DNA of 64,000 bases from Corythucha ciliata. Lineage: Eukaryota > Arthropoda > Insecta > Hemiptera > Tingidae. The translations under genes and the position numbers were made by a program. Under the pieces are notes generated by a model. That model saw nothing but the letters and a program-made list of their open reading frames with translations, ran no database searches and was not told the origin of the DNA. Numbering within the stretch: the first letter of the stretch is position 1; each line of letters begins with the position of its first letter. Below are positions 1 to 10,600 of this stretch, in pieces. Location: positions 9,300,001 through 9,364,000 of the forward strand of contig CM075937.1 of the NCBI GenBank assembly GCA_038030265.1, given 5' to 3'.

Positions 1-690
1 ACGAACCACCACTGGAAATAGAGGTGTGACGTGACAGCTTTTGTTGGTCACAGTGACAACTAGCTCCGGTGACTGTGCAGTCACTGTGACAAAAACCAGT
101 GATTTTGTCACTTGAGTGACTACTGAGGGCCTGTTCTTTAACTTTTTAATGTCACTATCACTGTTTGTTTCCACCCGTCCTCCCCATCAACATGTGATTT
201 AATTTGGGGCGGACGGTTGGAAAAGCAGGATATTCCTAGGAACCCGGAAATCTTACGGGACAGGCCCCCTGTAGCAGTTCGTTTGAGCAAATGCCTAATG
301 TTACCGGACTCACCGGTATCTGTGTGAATTTCATTCTCAGGCCCAACTCTAGACTCAAAAATGTAGATTTAGTGGGGCAGTTGCCCACCCCTAGATGCAT
401 TCTGAAAGTACAAATCTTTCAGGATAATCACATTGTGTTTCGTCGGCGCTCACTAAAAAAATAACTTCACGGATTTCACTAATAAAAAAATAAATTTCAA
501 CGGGTTTCGTCGCTCACAAAACGGATATCGCAAGGGTGACATAATTCAAAGACCAAATTCGCCATTTTTGCGTCCTAGAATACCATTTTCGCAGACAGAC
601 GCGGATTCAGTATTTGCTCAAGAGAGGTGCTAGAGAAATGGTGTGGTTCGCTCTACTAAAACTGGTTTGACAGCCTTAAAATATTTTAAA
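1..690. other. Non-coding edge region with GTGAC/GTCAC cluster
   Basis: No gene is seen here. Positions 27-120 are crowded with the pentamer GTGAC and its complement GTCAC, giving several short palindromes around AGTCACTGTGAC. Around 371-395 there is a stretch, GGGGCAGTTGCCCACCCCTA, that resembles the inner end of the hAT-like element at 60455-62281, so part of this may be an old element end. Positions 480-690 look like degraded repeat sequence. Confidence 0.4.
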
Positions 691-1460
691 CTAGCTATTT
701 GCACTATAAAAAGGGCTAAAGTAACTAAACTCACGCCTAAAAATACAAAACTGTCGATTCGCGTTTTGAAAATGGCTAAAACTGGACTTCACGTGCCCTA
801 AAAATTGGTGGCGACTGGTGAACTTCCGAAAATGTCTAAAAAGATCATGATTATACCGCCCGAAAGTAGCTAAATCGACCATTCGTGCGCTAAAATTGAT
901 CAGACTGGCCATTCTTGAGCCAAATATGACCATAATGCGCGCTTTTGGCTTGACGGACTAATGAAGCCCTGAAAACAGCCAAAATGACTTCACGTGCCCT
1001 CGAAATGCCTAAAAAAGATTATTCCCTCCCTGAAAATGGCAAAATCGACAATTTGCGCACCAGGAATGGTCAAACTTCATGGCCTTGGCTTGATGGACTA
1101 GGTATTTGAGCCCTGAAAATGGCAAAACTGACGATTCGTGTCTTTAAAATGGCTAAAATTACTATATTTGAACCCTAGAAATTGCCGAATTTACATTACG
1201 TGCTCTAGAAATGGATTTCCTGACGAATCGAGCTCTAAAAATGTCTGAACAAGTGACTCCTGCCCTGAAAATGGCAAAATAGACCATTCGGAGCGCCGAA
1301 AATGGCCAACCTGACTGTTCTCGCCTTGACATGGGACGTACTATTCGTTCCTATAACTGGAAAGACTGTGCGCCCAAAAATGACAATTATAGCTATTCAA
1401 GCCTTGAAATCGTCAAAACTGACTCTATGTGCCCTGAAAAGCTGTGCCCAACAAAGTAAA
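690..1460. repeat. Degenerate ~31-bp tandem array
   Basis: Recurring units of about 31 bp can be read by eye. Each contains a core like CCCTGAAAATGGCAAAACTGAC followed by ATTCGTG or ATTCGCG, with many substitutions and small indels. A second block with the same flavour lies at 48600-48900. The shared ATTCGCG and CTAAAA cores suggest a relation to the ~30-bp family found across the window. Small open frames here are by-products of the repeat. Confidence 0.6.
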
Positions 1461-1474
1461 TAAATGTCAATTTT

Positions 1475-2460
1475 GAAGTAAAATATTCAGTTTTGAGGTA
1501 AAGTGATATTTTTTTTGTGGAATCGCAAGTTTCAGGGTTAAATCGTCAGTTTAGAAACGTCTTTGGGATGAAATCGTAAGTTTTGGAATTAAAACAGTCA
1601 GTTTTGGGGTAAAATGACCAGTTATGTATTAACGTCATTAGTTATGAGGCAACACGTCAGCTTTGGCGTGAAATCGTATGTTTTGGTATAAAATCGTCAT
1701 TTTTGCGATGAATTTGTCACTTTTTTTTGTGTTAAATTACCTGTTTTCAAGGCAGAATGGCCTAAAATCACCCGTTTTGAGGAAAACTTGAGTTAAAGTG
1801 TGACATTGTCAGTTTTAGAGTAAATTATCTAATTTTGAGGGGAAATTGTCGTTTCGGGTGTAAATGGAACAGTAAAGTTTAGTTTTAGGTTAAAATCGCC
1901 AGTTTTGTGGTACCATCTTCATTTGGAGGGGGAGGGCATGTCAGCTTTGGCCAGGAATTGTACGTTTTTTTTTTTTTACTAAAATCGCCAATTGAAGGAT
2001 AAAATCGGCAGTTTTTAGTACTGAGTGGTCTGTTAATTGCAATTAAAATCATTCGTTTTAATTTGATCTTTTAGGTTAAACCCGCCATTTTTAGGCGGAA
2101 TTCACCAGTTTTGGGGGGTAAAGGCCCGTTCACAAGCTCTATTTTTTCGTTGTGCGGTGTCTATGCAACCTATAAAAATGCTTCATTTTTCGAGGGAATA
2201 AATTCGTTTGGCTGCATAGACTCCACACAACGCAAACATAGAGCTTGTGAACGGGCCTTTAAGACTTGAATTTTAAAAGTTGTACTGTGAAATTTTTAGT
2301 TTAGGCGTGAACACTTTGTCTTTGGCGTAGAAACGTCAGTTTTGAAGTAAAATATTCAGTGACACTAGAGTGAAATATTCAGTTTTTTTGTTGAAAAACG
2401 TCAGTTTTGAGTTAAAACCCGTTATTGTTTGGTAAAAAAATGTTGAACTTTACGTATCTC
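1475..2460. repeat. Degenerate ~22-bp tandem array
   Basis: The stretch is built from diverged units of about 20-24 bp with the core GTCAGTTTTGGGGTAAAATC. More than 25 recognisable copies follow one another. A small MITE sits inside at 2121-2259. No coding potential is visible. Confidence 0.6.
2121..2259. mobile_element. 139-bp MITE with long terminal inverted repeats
   Basis: The left end AAGGCCCGTTCACAAGCTCT is the complement of the right end AGAGCTTGTGAACGGGCCTT. The arms continue with some mismatches for about 50 bp each, so nearly the whole element folds into a hairpin. It is flanked by TA on both sides (2119-2120 and 2260-2261). The GGCCCGTTCAC-type terminus is reminiscent of PIF/Harbinger MITEs, but the family is not certain. 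It lies inside the ~22-bp array. Confidence 0.75.
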
Positions 2461-2701
2461 AGACAAGACGTTGATGAAAAGTCGGTCACCCTGTATATTT
2501 GAATGCCATGTATCGATTTCCCGGGGAAATCGAATTGTCTGTTAATGGAAAAAGTCTGAATAGAATTGTCTGTTTTTGGATATAAAATCAGGAATAGAAT
2601 GCTAAAACAGATAATTTCCGAACGAAGATGTTAGTTTTTGATGGATTACGACCCTTTTTTGTGAAAACTCAGTTTCCGGGGAAGAATTTGACGATTTATT
2701 G

Positions 2702-4004
2702 CGCTACCTCTAACTGGAAATCCGTCGGAAGATGCTCTCTGATAGATACGTCCTTAAGACACTAGCAATCTCGCCTCAAGTCTATAGCAAAATATGTCAA
2801 ATAACTACAACTGTTCTCACGTACTCCTACTGGAACAAAAAACCTACACCACCAATAGTCAATAGTTTTACTGAGACCTCTAAATATCAGTCCTTAGTTG
2901 CAATTTCCGATAAATTACCCGTATTCAAAACCCATTCCTATGCAGTCTCTATTAGGGTACCAATTATTTATATGGATGATTACAAAGATGTTCCCCAATC
3001 ACAGAAGAATACTGTTTTTGAACAAAGAGTAATCAAATTACTACCTAACTCTCAACTTATATTTACTGACGGATCCAAAACAGACGAAAATGTGGGGGCG
3101 GCCTTCTACGACGCCACGAACAATATCAGAAATTCTTTCAAGTTACATCCCTTTTTTTCCAGCTTTTCAGCCGAATGCATTGCCTTTACCGAAGCTCTCA
3201 ACTATGTAAAGAATTCCCACAACCAACACTTCTCCATTTTAACTGACAGCCTGGTTCATAACATCAGCAACTTCAATAACGATAGTAATTGTTCCTACTT
3301 GATAGTAAATATTATGAATCTAATTAATAATATCACTAATTCTCAGAATAAGAACTTAATTATAATATGGATCAAAGCCCATGCCAATATCTATGGCAAT
3401 GAGGAAGTAGAAAGGCTGACCAAATCCGGTAGTAAATCAAATAATTGACTTCATTATAAAATTCCACAATCAGATATTAGACAAAGTATCAAAACCGAAC
3501 GAAATAAATGGCAATCAGAATTCACTTCCCAACAAAAAGGTCAATTTTTCAAATCCATAAACCCTAATATTCCCTCTAATCCTTGGTTCCATGAACTGAA
3601 AATATCTCGAAGAAATATACGAATAATAAATAGGCTAAGAGCAAATCATGGCATATGCAACGCATATTTAAGTAAAATAGGACAGTCAAATAACGAACTT
3701 TGCTCCCAATGTAATACTAAAGATGACTTAGAACATAAGATAATGACATGCCAAAGGCACGGTAAAAGTCGACACGCTTTTTTGGACTCCATTTACGATA
3801 AATTAGATGCCCCTTTCAACTACAAATCCATACTTCTAAATATTAACTTAACGTACAACGACTTGATCCGATTTATCTTGAACGAAAATATAAATGTATA
3901 ATAAGTCTCTTCAAATAGTTCAATAGTTCAAATATTTTAAATTAAACGTCGGCTAATGGCTCTAGCTAGCATAAGCCTATGAAAAAAAAAAAAAAAAAAA
4001 AAAA
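2702..4004 (+). mobile_element. 5'-truncated LINE with RNase H and poly(A) tail
   Basis: Only the 3' part of a non-LTR retrotransposon remains: the end of the reverse transcriptase region, an RNase H domain, a C-terminal Cys/His region, a short 3' UTR and an A-rich tail at about 3979-4004. GCGCTA occurs at 2701-2706 and again just after the tail, a possible short target duplication. An RNase H domain after RT is typical of the I, R1 and related LINE clades; the exact clade is not decided here. Confidence 0.75.
2732..3901 (+). pseudogene. LINE ORF2 C-terminus (RNase H), one in-frame stop
   Basis: The frame reads through the RNase H signature LIFTDGSKTD, then SAECIAFTEAL, ILTDS and IIIWIKAH, which carry the usual Asp, Glu, Asp and His positions. 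A TGA at 3446-3448 breaks the frame, and the same frame then continues to a stop at 3899-3901. This second part has the RINRLRANHG and C-x2-C...H motif region (LCSQCNTKDDLEHKI) typical of LINE C-termini. The element is dead: it lacks endonuclease and RT core. Confidence 0.75.
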
Positions 4005-4027
4005 GGCGCTATTTTCCCTTTTTTTCT

Positions 4028-4209
4028 TGTAATAGGACATTGCTGGGAATCGCTTAGTTGGCGTCTTCTTATTAATATAAATTTTCCTGTAAAGATACTC
4101 TTGAAGTTAGTCGATTGTAGAAGCGCGGCGTGTTAAGTTGTTGTTATTTTGTGTAAATTAAAATAAAGTGTTTTTTAAAAACCTAATTCTCGACTTGTCG
4201 CATTTAACA
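4028..4209 (+). other. Possible solo LTR
   Basis: A stretch starting TGTAATAGGACATTGC and ending TTTAACA contains an AATAAA-like signal near 4162-4167, in the way an LTR with a poly(A) site does. No partner LTR was found in the window and the target duplication is not visible. This call is weak; it could be unrelated unique sequence. Confidence 0.25.
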
Positions 4210-4229
4210 CGCGGACTTCTGGTGAATGC

Positions 4230-4471
4230 AACTCTAAGGCTAAAATAATGGAAAAGCTCTAATTCTTGACTAGGAGTGAAACAAAAAAAAAAAAAACAAA
4301 ACAAAAAAACACTGATTCGCAGCTAAAATGAAGAAAACGCTAATTCGCTATTGAAATGGAGAAAAATATCCAATGCACAGCTTAAATGAAGAAAAAGTGC
4401 TAATTCGCAGCTTTAAATAGAGAAAAAGCGCTAACCTGCGAATAATGTGTGGAAAAAGCACTGATTCGCGG
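4230..4471 (+). repeat. ~30-bp repeat block, forward
   Basis: Several diverged copies of the ~30-bp unit run in the forward direction. The unit consists of GCTAATTCGCG followed by GCTAAAATTGAGAAAAA. The block ends at the TTAA that starts the piggyBac-like unit. Confidence 0.6.
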
Positions 4472-4918
4472 TTAACCCTTTAAGTGTTAGTGCGTCGTAT
4501 TCTGGACACCTGCTTTATACCCCGGGAGTACCCCGCAACATTTTTTCAAAAATGGCGTCAGAAGTCATTCAAATTGACTGTAATACACTCAGTGACCCAT
4601 GAAAAACGAATTTTTATGCCATGAATTCATTAAGTTGGTAGCACTAAAAAAAGACCTCGTTATAACCCACGTAAAAAAACGAATGACCAAGGACAAGTCT
4701 TTGAGCCTGCAAAGAAGTCGTCTGAAAAACCGGATAAAGTGCATCGTGCGCCATCTAGCGTTGACTTAGCTGACCCCGCGAAGGAATCAGCCATACACAA
4801 ATCTTTACCCAATGTGACTGATTCCGGTAATATGGTATAATATAAGCCCTCCAACAATGAATGGACAACCGTCAAATTTTCTGGCAGGAAAAATAGAGCT
4901 CTGATTGGGTCGAGCGAT

Positions 4919-5200
4919 GTGCCGGGGAATTCTCTTGTAATTCCTAGGAAAAAGGGTGTCTTCGTCTCTCGCTTTGTTCCCTCGGCAAAAGAATCTGACA
5001 TCACCTCGATACTTGCACCTCTGGGTCTCAAAAACGTTGAGTGCTTTAAACTACCCGGGAAGCCTGATAGATACTCTTCCTTTAGAGTTTTAGTCGAGGA
5101 GGCGGACTTTTCCAAAGTCTACGACAATTCTGTGTGGCCCTCCGGTGTTCTCATTGCACAGTCGTCGCCTTTTCCTCCCCCACGCCATAACCAGGAATGA
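4919..5200 (+). pseudogene. LINE ORF1 C-terminal RRM-like segment
   Basis: The 93-codon frame contains KKGVFVSRFVPSAKESD, a hydrophobic core, and SSFRVLVEEADF followed by VWPSGV. The same pattern occurs in the second LINE (RKKGLFISRL ... SSFRVLVPESDF ... VWPAGV at about 50940-51140). Such small RRM-like folds in LINE ORF1 bind the element RNA. The N-terminal PHD part present in the other copy is missing or too decayed here. The conservation between two copies is what supports the frame. Confidence 0.65.
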
Positions 5201-5279
5201 CTGGAAGGTAGGGCGGCTCCACATTCTTTAAGCGGTGGAGGTCGTTGCCCCGAGGAAGCCTTACGATATAGACAACGAA

Positions 5280-8056
5280 CTTTGAAACTGATATACTCAA
5301 ACGTACAGAGCTGGAGAAATAAACTAAATGAAATGTGTGTATTTCTACATGAACGTCCCGAAGTCGAAATTTTTGCCGCGAGTGAGACCTGGCTGAATGC
5401 TGATGAGGTTGACCTGTACGTACCGGATGGTTTCACTTGTGTGTCACATTTCTGCCGCTCCGGTTCTACACATGGCGGTTCTGCTATTTTTTGCCGAAAC
5501 TCTGTCGAAGCTTTATCATTGACTAATCTTGTTGACCTGTCCGTAGAGAGGTGTCTAGAGATCGCGGCAGTTCGTCTCGTTAAAGCGGGAATCGTGGTCC
5601 TCCTTCGTCCGTGTTTTCGGACTTCATAGAGCGGTTCTCTCTGCTCGTTCATCGGCTTTCACTTCTGAGAGCTCCAATTGTTATAGTTGGCGATGCCAAT
5701 ATACACCTGGAGACAGATAATGCTGAACGTCAGTCGCTCTTCGATGTCTTGGCTGAGTATGGCCTTTGCTCTACCATCACAGAAAGTACGCGAACGCACT
5801 AGAACGGCATCAAGTCAACAATAGACTTTATATTTACAAACTGCCATCCGTCCCAGTTCTCCAGCGGAGTGTACCCTGAAAGCTTTTCTGATCACCTTGC
5901 CCTTGAGTTTGACCTGTTTCTGTCACACGATTGCTTGGAAGGGAAGGAATCAGCCGTAAGGCGTCGACTGCTGGGTCAATCAAACCTCGACGCACTCAAG
6001 GGTGCACTCGGTCTGCCCGGCCTATGGTTTCATGTCTATGATGCCCCTCGTGATCAAGCGTCGGATGTATTCCTCTCCATTCTTCTGGATGCTGTAGAGA
6101 GTACGTGTCCATGGTATGAGAGTAAGCCTGACCGCGGGACAGTCGCCAGATACCCATGGTACTGTTCGGATCTGAAAGTCAAGAAACAAAGGTGCGTTCA
6201 TCTCCACCGATTAGCTCAGTGTGATCCGAACAACTCAACCGCCTGGAGATTGTCGCTAGCCTCTGCACGTAGGGACTATCGTCGGAGTCTAAAATTAGCT
6301 AAGGTAACGTACAATGATGATCTACTCCGAAAATCCAGTAACAAGCCTCAAGCAGCCTGGCGAATTGTCAAAAATGCGAAATAAGAAATGCTTGGCTGAA
6401 GCCTACTGCCCGTAAGGATTCTGAACTGTCACCGGATGGGTTCAACGAGTTTTTTGTCGGCATGGCTAAGGACACTTTGAGCAGACAACCGACGTCTTCT
6501 TCCAGTTCTTCCACTCCCGCTGACTTTCTTCCGGCAACGTGCCTCCGTGAGGAGCAGGTTTTCGATCTTCGGGAGGTGTCTGCCGAGGAGGTGTTCTCCG
6601 CTATTTTCAAGCTCAAAATAAGTTCATCGATGGATGCTTATGGGATGACCATTGGCATGATAAGGCATATTGTAGGTGAGATCGTGGAGCCGCTTTGCTT
6701 CGTCTTCAACTCTTTTATTCATGCGGGCGAAATTCCGTCCTCCTTTAAGATTGCTCGAGTAAACCCTGTCCCCAAAAAGGGAACTGATGCCTATTGTGAC
6801 TACCGACCAATATCGATTGAATGCGTCCTAATGAAGGTGTTCGAGTCCCTTATTGACATTCAGTTATCAAGCTTCTTAAATGACTTGTCCATATTGTCGG
6901 ATTGCCAGTATGGATTCCGAAGTGGCCGGTCAACATCTGTGGCGGCACTAGAACTATTGTGCCGGTGTTTGCGGGGTCTTGAAGAGAAGAAGAGGGTTTC
7001 ATTGCGGCTCTTTGATTTGTCGCGTGCCTTCGACTCAGTAAATCTGGATGTGTTAACCTCCAAGTGAGGGGTTCCGCAATAAAACTGCTCGCGTCAGCTG
7101 CCTCGGGATGGAATCAGCTTGTCTCCTACGGTGGAAGAAACTCCGAGATGCTTCCCACCTGCGACATCGGAGTGAAGCAGGGTACGATTCTTGGTCCCTC
7201 TGAATTCAATCTTTATATTAATGACCTCCCAGCAAATCTATTGGGGCCAAGTACCCAGCCGTTTATGTACGCGGACGATGTAACGATCGCGTGCCTCGGG
7301 CGGTCGTCCCTCGAGACCGCGACTGGTGTGGATGAGGCGACGTCGGTGTTGGCTGGGTGGTGCGACGCCAATCGTCTCATGCTAAACCAGTCCAAGACGC
7401 AGGACTTGACCATCGACCTGAACGGTAGCTCGGCAAATTCATCGACCGTTAGCTTCCTTGGAATCGTCTTCGACTCACGCCTCTCGTGGGAACCTCACGT
7501 AAACACACTCTGTTCGAAGCTAGCCAGAGTTCTGTTTGTAATGAGGCGCTTGGAATTTTCCGTATCCCACTCTGTCTTGAGAATGGTATACTTTTCTCTG
7601 TTTCACTCACGAATGGCATATGGTATCGTGGTATGGGGCAATTCACCACATGTTCTTAAAGTCTTCAAGTATCAGAAGAAGGCGGTCCGTCTTCTTGCAC
7701 GAGTCGGGCCCCGCACATCTTGCCATGATCTGTTTAAAGAGCACAGAATATTAACTTTCTACGCGACTTATATCTTGGAGGTGTTTTGTTGCACCCACGA
7801 AATGGCACTGCAGGGCAGAGTGGTCTCCCTGGAGCATGGCTACTCCACGATGTTTAAAGGTGACCTGGTATCAGAGCGCTGTCGGCTGACCCGCTCTCTG
7901 CAATATAACCCCAGCGTAATTGGCCCACAACTATATAACTGCCTCCCAGCCTCGCTGAAAGAAATGCCCTTGAGGCGATTCAAGGCGAAAAGCAAGGAAT
8001 TGCTGCTGGACCTGGCTCCGTACTCTCTTAAAGATTTCTTATCAGCCGTGCTGTGA
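5280..8056 (+). pseudogene. LINE ORF2: endonuclease and reverse transcriptase, frameshifted
   Basis: ORF2 is broken into at least five frames. 5282-5629 holds the start of the endonuclease (LIYSNVQSWRNKLNE, AASETWL, GGSAIF). 5611-6384 holds the rest, with VIVGDANIHLE and FSDHLALEF. 6462-7067 and 7064-8056 hold the RT, with PVPKKGTDAYCDYRPIS, LRLFDLSRAFDSV, GVKQGTILGPSEFNLYIND and the catalytic FMYADDV. The conserved C-terminus ends LLLDLAPYSLKDFLS. Stops and indels between segments show the copy is inactive. Confidence 0.75.
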
Positions 8057-9249
8057 TCTGAATCAACAATATTTATTGACACTGTTCTTAAATCTCGAAA
8101 GTTTTGTGAACAATAAAATATATTATTATTATTATTAATAAAGTTTTCAGAGAGAATTTAATGGTGTTCGCTACACGAGACACATATCATGCTTTCCGAA
8201 AAAATTAAGCATTTTGAATTAATTTTTCTTCAACTTGTTAGCACTTGACCAAAAATATAATAAAATAAGGTAATTGTTGAAACAATAAATCATAAATTAG
8301 CGACAATTTAGTTGAACATTTTGGCATTACAAACAAACAAATGCGACTAGGAAAATTAGTAAACTCTTGGTGGGCCCTACTCGGGACACCTTTCACGCAA
8401 ACCACGTGGGAGGTGTGCTTCATATTGGACACTAAGCGTTCTATACTTGAAAAATCTAACGGTGTCTAAAGTAACTTGATTTACCTCGAAATTTTTTCTT
8501 GGCCGAACTTAATTGGCTCCTTACCAGCACATCAATCCATTAAAACCCTTTTCAGCATGCGATATCCATTCGTTAAAGATCAATTACCTCGTTCACATGT
8601 AATCAGGAAGAGACAAAGTATAAAAAAGGGTATGCACGGTGGAGCAGTTTTTCATTTTTCAGCAGGAAGTTAAGGGTTAACAATCCATAATTGCATTTTA
8701 TGGGGCACTCAGTTTAAGAATATGAAGTATAAATTACCTTTTACCAGCGAAAAATTGGAAGAATCTCCCTGCCAGTTCCGCCGAGCTCATTGACATTAAC
8801 TTCCGGAACCAAACAAACACTGAAAACCACAACAAAATGGCGTCTAAAACCCCGAAAGTGTTCCCTATGTTGGACACAACGCAAAAAAAGCCGGGAAAAA
8901 CGTGTCCTACCACGATCAGTTGAAGTTTATTCAACTCATAAACGTGTTCTAGCCCACTCCCATTCAAAAGTCAGGTCATTTCATCTATATAGCGCAGTCT
9001 CCAACTAGGTGTCCAATATGAGGTACACAAAACGTCCAGACCCAAAACTCATTTGGACCCCCGGTACCTTAAAGGGTTAAAGCTAAGAATAATAATTTAA
9101 CGCTACATGGTGTTCATTTCATCCAATTTGTCAAAATTAGGCACTGCAATTTATTTTCACTGAGAGGGGGGATTACTGCTTATTAAGGTGGTGGAGGGGG
9201 GGATTTCATGTCCAGCCATCAGGGGGGACGCCGCTGCCGTGAGCTAGTG

Positions 9250-9620
9250 TGTTTGTCCACAATTTCAGACATTTTTTCTCAATTTTAGTGTTGAATTAGC
9301 GATCCCTTCCCCTTTATCTATTAATTATTGAATTTTTCTCAATTTTAGCAAAATTACCTCCAGAAACGACGAAATATGGTTTTTCGATTATATAGTCGCA
9401 TATTTTATAAAAGTTTTTCAGCCACAAATTGGTGGTTTGTCGCAATTTTTGTTTTTTCTCGAGAAGCCGGCGTTCTTCTCGATTTTAGCGTCAAATTAGC
9501 AGTTTGTATCAGCTGTGAATTAGCGTTTTTTCTCGATTCAAGCCGAAACCGACTGTTTTTGGGGGGGCTGTTTTGGTGCCGTTCAAATAAGAGAGAGATT
9601 TGCCGAGAATGATAAGACAT
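9250..9620 (-). repeat. ~30-bp repeat block, reverse
   Basis: Diverged copies of the ~30-bp repeat in reverse orientation, recognisable as TCTCAATTTTAGCCGCGAATTAGCG-like strings. The open frames on both strands here are repeat artefacts. Confidence 0.6.
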
Positions 9621-10600
9621 TCCACTTTAAAATGCACGCAAAGAAAGAAAAGGTTTTGACCGTCACCACGATGCCTGCGTTAGCCTATTACGTTCCATTC
9701 AGATTTTTTTTTTCCTCTTTAATACACTAATGACAGCCCAGCTCGTCCCCCCCCCCTCCTCCCACTCATTTTTTTCACTCGTATATCACCGATGCCGCAT
9801 GTACCGGTGCGGTCCTGACATACTGCTGATCGTAAATTTACAACTCGTCCTTGTTACACTTCTCCCCCCTCCCCCGCCATCGGTCATTTACATCACGTAA
9901 ACAACGCGTGATGTTTTTTTTTTTATTGAAATTTGTAATTAAAAAGACGGGAAAGACGCACTTTGGACTGTCGCAGAAACTTTTTGGGGAATTACAATTC
10001 TATTGGCAGAGGGACGCCGGTGTTTAACGTCTCTCTTTTGATTGAATTTATTTTTACTCATCAGGAAAGTTAATTGTCCTCCAATTAGAACCATGACTCT
10101 GACCCGGTGCGTGGGAAGGAGGGAGGGCGCGCATGTTATTCAAATTATTTTTGGTTTGTTTATTTATTTAAAAAATCGTGTGACGTAATAATTTAATTGA
10201 TACAACCCGCGTCAAGTTCATGAACGCAGTCGAAGATCTAACGAATTTGTTGTTTTTTTTAAACGCAAGGCCTTATGTATGATAATTCCTTTGTAATCGT
10301 CTGTGAGGTGGTGTAATAAGATTTTCCTGTTTTATACAGCCGAATTAACCATTTTTAGTGCTAAATTTACCGATATTGACAGTCCTTGTACTGTCAGTCT
10401 CATGCAACTCATGTCATTTCCACGGCGTGGGTTGGTCCCTTTCTAAGTACGAATTTCGTGGATTTTGCACTTATGGAATCCATTTTCGTGCTTTTGGCTA
10501 TATTTCAACAACTCTTTTGGTTTAAAAAACACAAATTCCACCTGTTTGGATCATTCAAAAAACATAATTCGCCCCGGCCGATTTAAGGGGGCTATATAGG
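9620..10600. other. Apparently unique non-coding stretch upstream of FASN
   Basis: I see no repeat family or coding frame over most of this stretch. It has a C-rich tract near 9750, a TGTGACGTAATA string (CRE/ATF-like) near 10180, and a forkhead-like site inside an inverted repeat at 9891-9913. The FASN coding exon begins with a splice acceptor at 11909, so a non-coding first exon and the promoter must lie upstream, and this is a plausible place. That is inference only. Confidence 0.35.
9891..9913. promoter_or_regulatory. Forkhead-like GTAAACAA within inverted repeat
   Basis: CATCACG at 9891-9897 and CGTGATG at 9907-9913 are exact inverse complements, nine bases apart. The spacer region contains GTAAACAA (9897-9904), a match to forkhead/FOXO-type binding sites. 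It sits about 2 kb upstream of the FASN start codon. A chance match is possible. Confidence 0.2.

Larger units (their letters stand above)
4640..8145 (+). mobile_element. Decayed CR1/Daphne-like LINE (copy 1)
   Basis: This is a non-LTR retrotransposon with the tail of ORF1 (RRM-like segment), an apurinic-type endonuclease, a reverse transcriptase and a 3' end of TTA/ATT triplets (8118-8140) rather than poly(A). The 3' triplet tail and ORF architecture match the better preserved copy at 50159-54107, although the proteins are only about half identical by eye, so they are different subfamilies. The 5' boundary is not clear. Placement in the CR1/Daphne part of the LINE tree is inference. Confidence 0.7.
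4472..9080. mobile_element. piggyBac-like TTAA-flanked unit with nested LINE
   Basis: The left boundary reads TTAACCCTTTAAG (4472-4484) and the right boundary CTTAAAGGGTTAA (9068-9080), so the terminal repeats CCCTTTAAG are perfect and flanked by TTAA, the hallmark of piggyBac-type insertion. Both ends share an inner GGACACCT block (near 4513 and 9005). No transposase is seen inside; the interior is filled by a LINE at about 4640-8145. Positions 8146-9067 are AT-rich non-coding sequence with another TTAAGGGTTAA at about 8670, which might be the end of a second related element. Confidence 0.5.

Noticed and set aside
4660..5652. Minus-strand open frames opposite the LINE at 4.6-5.7 kb
   Set aside because: The plus strand carries the conserved LINE ORF1 and endonuclease motifs; the minus frames have no recognisable domain and are shadows.
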